The position numbers were made by a program, and so were the translations under genes. Shown in pieces: positions 57,501-64,000 of a DNA stretch of 64,000 nucleotides. Under the pieces are notes generated by a model that saw nothing but the letters and a program-made list of their open reading frames with translations, had not been told where the DNA came from and ran no database searches. Within the stretch, counting starts at the first letter, position 1. Each line of letters opens with the position of its first letter. Origin of the DNA: Megalonaias nervosa (lineage: Eukaryota; Mollusca; Bivalvia; Unionida; Unionidae); contig JAECUM010009758.1 of assembly GCA_016617855.1 (NCBI GenBank), positions 62,001 through 126,000 of the forward strand, given 5' to 3'.

Positions 57501-60403
57501 TTGGCGACAACTTTTTTAAAGCCAGAGCCAACCCTGTACACCCTCACAATGAAATGTGTCTTATGGGCATTCAGGCCTTTAGTATGCTGGGGCATCTGTT
57601 AGTAAATGTATGTACACAAACACAGAGGTCTCTCCAGATGATTTTGAAAGTTGTGGTCTGGGACCCCTTCTTTGATAAACGTTGGAATTCATCCTTGAAA
57701 AAATATGAGTCCCAATAACAATACATGTACCTTTTTTCATTGCAGTGATTCAGAACATTATGTGTGAATTGTTGTAATACCAGATTGCTAATGTCCAGCT
57801 GGCTGGAAGCCAGGAATGCCGAAATCGGGTTATGTTGAAGTATGCTTCTTTAAGGAAACAAACAAAATATATATTATTATTATATATATATATTAATAAA
57901 GAAAGTGTTCAGACTAAGCTTCGTTTCGTTCAAGATTCTTTTAACTGATTTCTGTATTCCCCACTTCCATTGCATTCTAGCCAACTGAAATGTAGGTCAA
58001 CAGAACTTGAAAACGTCCATTTGCTTGTGTGGGAATCTGAATTTGTTAGGAAAAAGACATCAGAGTAAGTACAGTCTGACTAAAACATTAACTTTAATTT
58101 TTGTGAAAAAAAAAGCACCGATATGGGCCACCAAGTGTGTGAAATATTCCTGAAAATTTGACTTGTCGTTCCAATGTTAAACGACATCAGAACAGGGTAC
58201 GCAGCACTGTTATTTAGGCAGTAGACCTCGACGCCCAAAACGTAACAGGGTTGAGGTCTTACATTGTAGGAATAAGGTACCCAAGATCTCAGCCAAACAC
58301 TAAAAATATTCTTGCTATGATTTATAACCAAAGAAAACCTATTTAATCCATTATATCAGTTGACAACATAAATTCTCTAGAAGTTCAATGTCAGTCGGGC
58401 ATTGTACAAAAAGAAGCAACTATAACACCCTCGGGTCATGGGGTTTATTTTCTGTCAGCATAAGAGATAAAAGAAAAACAAAAAAAAAACTACAATGACA
58501 CAGAACAAATACTTAATATACGATACTAAAACAAAACGGAACAAATACTTAAATATACAACACTACAAATGAGACAAATAAGATACACAACCTGCATGCC
58601 AGTATTTCAATATAGCAACACGATAACACATAAATGACAACCCACCAGACATGAAGATCCTAAATATTCAGATGCTACAATTCTTGCGAATTGTATTCGC
58701 CACCATAAGCGTGTACAAAATGAATAAGATGTCGTTCGTCCAGAGATGATATGACGAGTGCCTAGGGCTTTTATTAGGTGCCAGGCACTCGACGTTATTG
58801 TCCCCTTCATGCACTTATTGATCACTCACTCGTGTGCTCACTCATGACAAACACGCACCTGGGTCACTTCCTCCCTAAGTGTAAATGTCTCCTGACATTA
58901 AACAATTTTGTGCCTGCAGCGAAAAAAAAAAAATTACAGGAACAAATAATCAGTACTGTACGTTGTCTTGAGAAATATATAAAAACATTAATCAATAAAT
59001 GACAGGTATTCACATATGATATCCAGATTTAAAAGCAACCAATAAAAAAAAAATCATCTAAAAGTTTTAAAATGAAAACCATACAAGAACTGTTTTCTAT
59101 TACTACATATTCCATATAGCTTTTTCTTCCATAGTGGTACATGTACCAGCTAGTCCTACAATGTAAGACCTCGATGCTGATATTTATGTTTTGGATGACT
59201 AGGTCTTACTGCCTAAGTAACAGCACTGTGCAGCATGTTTTGATGTCGACTAACATCGTAATGAAAGTCAAATTTTCAGGAATATCTCACACAACTGGCA
59301 GCCAATAAATGTTGGCCTACATTTCAGTTGGCTGGAATGCAATGGAAGTGGGGAATACCAAAATCGGGTTAAGTTGAAGTATATTAATTTAACTAAACAA
59401 ATAAAAATACATTAATATTGAAGAAAGTTTAGATAGCTTCATTTCATTCAAGATTCTTATCCTTTTAACCGATTTTGGTATTCCCAGCTTCCATCGCATT
59501 CCAGCCAAGTGAAATGTAGGCCAATGGACATTGGAATATTCTATACAGTGCCGTTACTTTGGCAGTAAGACCTAGAGGCCCAAAACGTAAATATCAGTGT
59601 CGAGGTCTTACATTGTAGACTATAGTATTAGCGTGACTGACCTAGTAGGTTAGCCCAAGTGGGATTTGAACCCACCCGATTCTCCCCATAAGACCACTCC
59701 GGGTCACATAAAGAAAGTAAGAAAGATAAAAAACAATATCCCGGTCGGTCGCAACTAAGGAAAGTGAGTCCAAAGGAGTCCACTTCCGCCTGATGGAGAC
59801 CTGTAGAAAGACTTTGTGGCCATAATGGTAAAAATAAAGGTTAATTCGCTGGATTGGGTTCATGCGATGGTCGTCCGAGAGTTATGCGTTGGTACGTTAC
59901 TGTTCTTTGAATGGATATGTATAGCTTTTTCAGTCTTCTTGCGAGTCTGAAACGATAACAGACGCGTGACAAAAGTCGAATCGAGGTGATGGTTGGGGTC
60001 ACGCTTGCACACCTTGTGCTAATTTACTGTACCGACAAGGTGATTTCGTGTTGTCAGAGATTTCATCGTACTTTATTGATAAAGCGTCAGACTCCTGTGT
60101 GAGGCCAAGACTGATAATTGAATTCCTGTGTCCAGGCTGTGGAAGAAGGCAAACATCGTTTTATTTATTATCTCATCATAAAGCATGCACAGAACTTGTA
60201 TAATTTTTAATTACCGATTTAAAGTCAATAAACTGTGTAATGAGGACCCCGTCTTGTTGGAAGAACTCAAGGGTAACTGTGTCCGATGCGATGTCTGCAT
60301 CTACCTTTTGCTTTATCACGTCTCCCCCTTTGTCTCGCATGTTCACCACTAACTGCCCACTAACTGTATGTATTGGGTAAACAAAGTAATATGTTGATAC
60401 CAT
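51311..60403 (-). CDS. OAF: Out-at-first (OAF) family secreted protein, four exons
   Basis: Minus-strand exons: 60403-60215 (63 codons), 53580-53440 (47), 52994-52808 (62 plus 1 nt), 51588-51311 (rest and TAG). The total is 795 nt, 264 residues; human OAF is about 273. All junctions are GT-AG and phases agree. Family landmarks: GQLVVNMRDKGGDVI, ITQFIDFKSDIQIFRA, LCFVIRFGKNEFISSDAM, SKLRQ, EKGLETHIMDLEL, LSPHIYNICKEA, and a Cys-rich tail (CVCPYQICIGWYPCGLKYCH, YRCGIKTCKRC, IYCLWDDV). Family members are secreted; molecular function is not established. The 3' end faces POLE's 3' end 8.3 kb away. The modelled start has no convincing signal peptide, so the first exon may be misassigned or an upstream leader exon missed. 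Confidence 0.92.
52132..52362 (+). mobile_element. SINE family 2, near full length
   Basis: Sits in OAF intron 3 against the gene. Begins agggccataggtggctgag, has a diverged B box (gggtttgagtattgg), then gtgagaaagcttgataaa, gtggttcttcccagg, actggccacaatgtacagcc and atcatgtgctgataaattg. Confidence 0.8.
52808..52994 (-). CDS. OAF: OAF exon 3
   Basis: Begins KNPTAIRIPEEEKGLETH and includes LSPHIYNICKEA; ends one base into a Thr codon. Acceptor atttag, donor gtaagt. No ATG starts this frame, so a simple ORF scan would miss it. Confidence 0.92.
53440..53580 (-). CDS. OAF: OAF exon 2
   Basis: Forty-seven codons, DIQIFRAYVPWEEERG to AMSKLRQ. Acceptor ttttcag, donor gtgaga, phase 0 at both ends. 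Matches the DVQIFRAL...ALCFV...IPSEAMAKLRQ block of the family. Confidence 0.94.
55249..55282. repeat. (CT)n microsatellite
   Basis: Short pure CT run. Confidence 0.9.
55332..57332. mobile_element. 2.0 kb TIR element nested inside the 3.6 kb element
   Basis: TA flanks at 55332-55333 and 57331-57332. The left end CCGTATTTTATGTAATTTTT is matched inverted by the right end with two mismatches over about 25 bp. Subterminal gtgtacgaaaaat words occur on both sides. No transposase seen. TA flanks fit a Tc1/mariner-like insertion but may be chance. Confidence 0.6.
57794..58001. repeat. Foldback repeat, copy 1
   Basis: Left arm ggctggaagccaggaatgcc, gaaatcgggtt pairs with right arm aactgatttctgtattcc, ccattgcattctagcc around an AT-rich centre. 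Second copy at 59311-59524. Confidence 0.75.
58200..58272. repeat. 73-bp hairpin unit, copy 1
   Basis: gcagtagacctcgacgccc, caaaacgtaa and ttgaggtcttacattgtagg: arms agacctcga/ttgaggtct. Recurs inverted at 59155-59240 and direct at 59544-59620. Confidence 0.8.
59155..59240. repeat. Hairpin unit, copy 2 (inverted)
   Basis: cctacaatgtaagacctcga, ttatgttttgg, aggtcttactgcctaagtaa, cagcactg; reverse complement of copies 1 and 3. Confidence 0.8.
59311..59524. repeat. Foldback repeat, copy 2
   Basis: Left arm ttggcctacatttcagttgg, ctggaatgcaatggaagtgg, aataccaaaatcgggttaa; right arm is its near-perfect inverse ending gaaatgtaggccaa. Arms are about 70 bp, centre about 75 bp and AT-rich. Confidence 0.88.
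59544..59620. repeat. Hairpin unit, copy 3
   Basis: cagtgccgttactttggcag, taagacctagaggcccaaaa, cgtaaatatcagtgtcgagg, tcttacattgtag. Directly follows foldback copy 2. Confidence 0.8.
59642..59712 (-). mobile_element. tRNA-like/SINE-head remnant
   Basis: On the minus strand a perfect B-box-like GGTTCAAATCC follows an A-box-like tggtcttatgggg by about 20 bp. The acceptor stem does not pair well, so a pseudo-tRNA or SINE fragment is likelier than a tRNA gene. Confidence 0.5.
60215..60403 (-). CDS. OAF: OAF exon 1 as modelled
   Basis: From ATG 60403 to FKS before donor gtaatt. An in-frame TAA lies 12 codon-bases upstream, so this is the first in-frame Met of the exon. The opening MVSTYYFVYPIHTVSG is too weak for a clear signal peptide. 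An alternative acceptor (acatacag, exon from 60363) inside this stretch would let a separate leader exon supply it. The domain from GQLVVN onward is secure. Confidence 0.8.
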
Positions 60404-60837
60404 TCTGGATTTCCGTTAAAGACAACATTTCAAACAATCTGTTCGTTTTCCACCTCTTGTCATCCATTTTGGATTATACTAAGAGTTAGGCGAAGTTTTA
60501 CACCGACGCAGACCCAAATCAACCGGCGGGTTTAAAGTGCGACCAGAACTCCTTTTTGTGGAAAGGACTTCATTCTGCAAAATGGACCTAGGATGATTTT
60601 ACTAACAGTTTCAATCAATATTTCTATTTCACAAATAACATTATTTTGTTTAGGAACTCATTTTACACAGCATTTCTATATCTTTTTTAGATATAAGTGT
60701 CATCAATATGTCCTTTTCGCGAAAAGGACCCAGTACCTTTTTACTGACAGTATCAATCAATATTTCTGTATCAATCAGTATTTCTATTTCACATAATGTA
60801 GATGCTACATCGCTAGTATTAACGAAGAAGTACTGGG

Positions 60838-60890
60838 ATTGAACTGGAAAAAAGGACGTCAGGAATCTAAGTCGGCAGTACAGCAATTCT
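60838..60890. repeat. ~50-bp direct repeat, copy 1
   Basis: ctggaaaaaaggacgtcagg, aatctaagtcggcagtacag, caattctt; repeated at 61286-61337 with a single substitution. Confidence 0.9.
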
Positions 60891-61285
60891 TTATTAAATT
60901 AAACAACACTACACTAGATATAGAAGAAACACAACTCATTTAAAATATACAATAAAAATGTTACATTTAATTAGAGCTAACCAACTTCACACAAATCTAT
61001 AATTTCCGATTTTAGAATTAAATGCCGAATAAATAACCAGTAATGGAAAAATGCTTAACATTAAATATTACAGACTAATACCTAAGTTATTTTCAATCAA
61101 ATTATTTTATTAAATGTTCATTCTAAAAAACAAAAATATTACTTCCTGTAATTTCAGAGGTATTTTGTTTCTAAATAAATTATCTTGTAGCACGAAGTGG
61201 TATGTGAAATAATTTCTACATATCTTATTTCTTAATGCATTAGACAACAAGAAAAATCTCTAGCTAAAACCCAGTTACATTCTTC

Positions 61286-61337
61286 TTACCTGGAAAAAAG
61301 GAAGTCAGGAATCTAAGTCGGCAGTACAGCAATTCTT
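61286..61337. repeat. ~50-bp direct repeat, copy 2
   Basis: Same unit as 60838-60890 (aagtcagg in place of acgtcagg). About 400 bp of AT-rich DNA lies between the two. Confidence 0.9.
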
Positions 61338-61664
61338 GACCAAGTCCTGGCATATAAATAGTGGTCCCCATTCTGGGATACATTTGCTTTGCCCATAATA
61401 GGTCATGACTTTGCAATCCGCAGCTTCACTTATGTATCATTGGAAACACCCACGACCCTCGTGATTCGAAGAACCACGGGGCCCTTATTTTTCCAGTGAT
61501 ACTTTGCTTCGTCAAAAATTGCTTCAGCGCGCAATTTAGATCCCAGTCTAGTTTTAGTCTCTCTTTAAATTGCCGGCGTCAGCAATCCTCTACTGAAAAC
61601 TTGTTTTACAAGATACAGCTATTATTTTACAAATGATACAACTGTAACACTGATAAACTTTGTT

Positions 61665-62455
61665 AAGGTATCATGGTAGAATCACATAATGCATATACTT
61701 TAACAATCACATGATGCATACATTCTAACAATCACATGATGCATTCATTCTAATAATTACATGATGCATACACTAACAATCACATGATGCATTCATTCTA
61801 ACAATCACATGATGCATACATTCTAACAATCGCATGATGTATATACTCTAACAATGACATGACGCATACATTCTAACAATCACATGATGCATACATTGTA
61901 ACAATTACATGATGCATAAATTCTAACAATCCCATGATGCATATACTCTAACAATGACATGATGCATACATTCTAACAATCACATGATGCATACATTCTA
62001 ACAATCACATGATGCATAAATTCTAACAATCCCATGATGCATATACTCTTAACAATCACATGATACATACATTCTAACAATCACATGATGCATAAATTCT
62101 AATAATCACATGATGCATACACAGTGGCGTAGCGAGGGTACTTAGCGCCCGGGGACAAAACATAAACTTGGCGCCCTCTTCGAGTGCATCTGAGATAACA
62201 AATAGTTGTATTTTCCTCATTTTGGCGCCCCTGGCACATGACGCCCGGGACAACTGTCCCCCTGCCCTCCTGCCACTGTGCATACATTCTAACAATCACA
62301 TAATGCAAAAATTCTAACAATCCCATGATGCATATACTCTAACAATCACATGATGCATACATTCGAACAATCACTCGATGCATAAATTCTAATAATCACA
62401 TGACGCATACATTCTAATAATCACATGATGCATACATTCTAACAATCATTTTCTT
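61665..62455. repeat. 25-bp minisatellite, ~24 copies, interrupted by a transposon
   Basis: Unit is acatgatgcatacattctaa plus caatc, with scattered substitutions. Interrupted at 62122-62278 by a small hAT-like element. Confidence 0.96.
62122..62278. mobile_element. 157-bp hAT-type MITE with perfect 8-bp TSD
   Basis: Starts CAGTGGCGTAGCGAGGG, ends CTCCTGCCACTG; short imperfect TIRs (CAGTGGC...). Flanked by TGCATACA on both sides (62114-62121, 62279-62286). The 8-bp duplication with CAG ends is the hAT signature. GC-rich against an AT-rich array. Two overlapping minus-strand ORFs over it are incidental. Confidence 0.92.
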
Positions 62456-62479
62456 TATTAGACAAATTATGTTTACTAT

Positions 62480-62638
62480 CAGGGCCGTAGAGAGCGATCA
62501 CGGGCCCTGGGGTAAGAAACACTCGGGCCTATCCTAGTTTTTTTTTTATAAAATAAAAAAGTGTTGTTCGGCCCTGGCCCTCTCAAGGGCCCAGGCCCCG
62601 GGGGTATATCCCCGCTTGCCCCCCTTTTGTCGGCCCTA
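62480..62638. mobile_element. 159-bp hAT-type MITE with near-perfect 8-bp TSD
   Basis: Starts CAGGGCCGTAG, ends GTCGGCCCTA; TIR core AGGGCCG. Flanks TTTACTAT (62472-62479) and TTTGCTAT (62639-62646) match 7 of 8. GC-rich. A different family from the 62122 element. Confidence 0.85.
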
Positions 62639-62646
62639 TTTGCTAT

Positions 62647-63330
62647 ACAAATTTAAATTACAATTCCGAAAATCACACTTTCTAAAAATTCCTCAGAAAG
62701 ATGACATTTTAACAATCTCAAGAAATTACATCATAATATATACATACCCTTTACAGATGTATTACATCTAGTCTATTGATTTGGAATGCAGACATTGGTA
62801 AGCAAATATCGATGGGGGGGGGGATGTACAGTGAAAACCTGCATATATGCTTAGTTGTAGCACAAATTCAGATGGTAACAGTCACAGCGTTGCTCCCAAG
62901 TATTTACAATAATTTCATTAATTTCTTGAAGTACTGCAATGTTTTTGTGCCAGGAGAAAAGGATTTGATTTAATAATTTGACAAGATGTGCAGTATGCTT
63001 GAAGGAAAAAAAAAATTGTGGTATCATTTCAGGTGTATCAGAAGTCAATCTCTGCACTTTGATCTTTAAAAGCAGATAACTGTAAATCTAATTATAACTG
63101 AACCATCAACAGTAAAGCCATTAAATCTTCTTTTAGTTTGTTTTCAATGTATCCTGTATAAATTTGTTCCTCAGTCCAGAGTAAAAAAGAACCATCTTCA
63201 TATCTAAGTTGGTGGATAACCAAAGTCGACTTGAATTCAAAATTCAACAGTTTTCTTCTGTGATCTTGTTTTCCTTCTCTTTGTCCATGTCATTAGGTGT
63301 GCACTCGGAACTTTACTATGCTTCTTTTAT
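62647..63330. other. AT-rich stretch; nothing recognised
   Basis: No coding-like frame or repeat beyond a short G run near 62813. Confidence 0.5.
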
Positions 63331-63334
63331 TATT

Positions 63335-63800
63335 AATTGTTAGGAGTCTATGGTCTTAAAATAAGTAACAGAAAAGAGTGAAAAGCAACAAGCTTTGTAA
63401 AATTTAACAAATAATTTATCTCCCTAGAAAAACAACGTAAAAATAAAATAAAAGGAACTTACGGTATTGCGAATTAAATCCAAAAATAATCCTAGAATTA
63501 CAGACAAAAGTCCTAATAATAAAATGTCTGAAAAAACTTTAGTGGAAATCCAAATTAAATCCAACGCTGAAAGTGTTGATGTGCCTGTGATGGCTTGTAA
63601 AGTGTTGATGTGCCAAGTCTTTTGTTGGATCACAATAATACAAATCAAGACTGAAATTCTTATTTGAAATTTCACTGTAAATTCAGGTCTCTGTTTCAAG
63701 AATGTTATCAGAGCACTTATGTACTTCCAGAGAAATAATTTGAATAATTCCAAATCAAATACTGTACACAACAATGATAACTTGATTCTACTCAGATGTT
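63335..63800 (+). mobile_element. Unclassified interspersed repeat, most complete copy
   Basis: Its left part matches 15515-15800 and its right part matches 18936-19165. It has no coding capacity. A local gttgatgtgcc duplication sits at 63577 and 63604. It may extend toward the window edge. Confidence 0.7.
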
Positions 63801-64000
63801 GAAGTACGAATAACAGACTTTCAGAAAAATATCAGTTATATGACAAATAAAGACGCGAAACAAACCCCCGAATAAGGATCAAAAGTTCATTATTCTAAAA
63901 GGAATAGAAAGTTTGTTACCACAAGGCATATTTGACTTTTTTAATTGTATATATGCATACTGGGTAGGTGAGAATGTTTTGGGACAGTCTTGGGGTAGCC

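Larger units (their letters stand above)
53940..57543. mobile_element. 3.6 kb element with TIRs and 8-bp target-site duplication
   Basis: GTACACCC at 53940-53947 and 57536-57543 bounds a block starting AGGGTTTGCTCC and ending GAGCCAACCCT, imperfect inverted repeats. Just inside both ends are directly repeated ggcgacaa words. No transposase was recognised, so it is likely non-autonomous. The 8-bp duplication and AGGG...CCCT ends suggest a hAT-like mechanism; hAT ends usually start CAG. Lies in OAF intron 1. Confidence 0.65.
60404..61660. other. Region upstream of modelled OAF start
   Basis: Slightly richer in CG than the rest. A 35-codon upstream ORF (60467-60360, minus) starts MDDKRWKTNR and overlaps the modelled OAF start in another frame. 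A ~50-bp direct repeat is listed separately. No TATA box or clear leader exon was seen. Confidence 0.4.

Noticed and set aside
59642..59712. Minus-strand tRNA gene
   Set aside because: B box is good but A-box spacing and acceptor pairing are poor.
62074..62326. Two overlapping minus ORFs of 73-75 codons
   Set aside because: They read across the hAT MITE and the minisatellite; incidental.

Overview
The window looks like nuclear DNA from an animal, most likely a mollusc and plausibly a bivalve. It is AT-rich, its coding sequence is split into short exons with GT-AG introns of 0.4-7.5 kb, and the spaces are packed with tRNA-derived SINEs, cut-and-paste transposon relics, DIRS-like retrotransposon debris and many kinds of tandem repeat. 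The mollusc assignment is an inference from the repeat types; no species can be fixed from sequence reading alone.

There are two host protein genes, converging tail to tail. (1) On the + strand, 2242-41950 holds the last 16 exons of the catalytic subunit of DNA polymerase epsilon (POLE). The exons sum to 1920 nt, keep one frame across every junction and encode the C-terminal 639 residues: the inactive-polymerase half, an acidic linker, and the two C-terminal cysteine modules (CysA, CysB). The stop is at 41948-41950, followed by about 1 kb of 3' UTR with AATAAA at 42944. The 5' part of the gene lies left of the window. (2) On the - strand, 60403-51311 holds a four-exon gene for an Out-at-first (OAF) family secreted protein, 264 codons as modelled; its signal-peptide end is uncertain.

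Layout: 1-2241 intron with a degenerate ~130-170 bp repeat; 2242-20042 POLE exons 1-8 (my numbering) with SINEs, foldback repeats and microsatellites; 20043-27585 a 7.5 kb intron with a 70-bp satellite of about 23 copies that shows a 7-mer higher-order repeat; 27586-41950 POLE exons 9-16, two of which have a tandem array that starts inside the exon and repeats its 5' splice site, plus a Tigger/pogo element with intact TIRs, a decayed hAT-type zinc-finger gene and minisatellites; 42966-51310 intergenic, with two decayed DIRS-like fragments facing opposite ways; 51311-60403 OAF, whose first intron carries a 3.6 kb TIR element with a 2.0 kb element nested inside and a cluster of foldback repeats; 60404-64000 upstream of OAF, with a 25-bp minisatellite invaded by one small hAT MITE and followed by another.

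The host genes are unrelated in function: POLE acts in nuclear leading-strand replication, OAF is secreted. I saw no operon, CRISPR, phage or other prokaryotic feature. The most unusual structures are the splice-donor tandem arrays, the intronic higher-order satellite and the nested elements with preserved target-site duplications.
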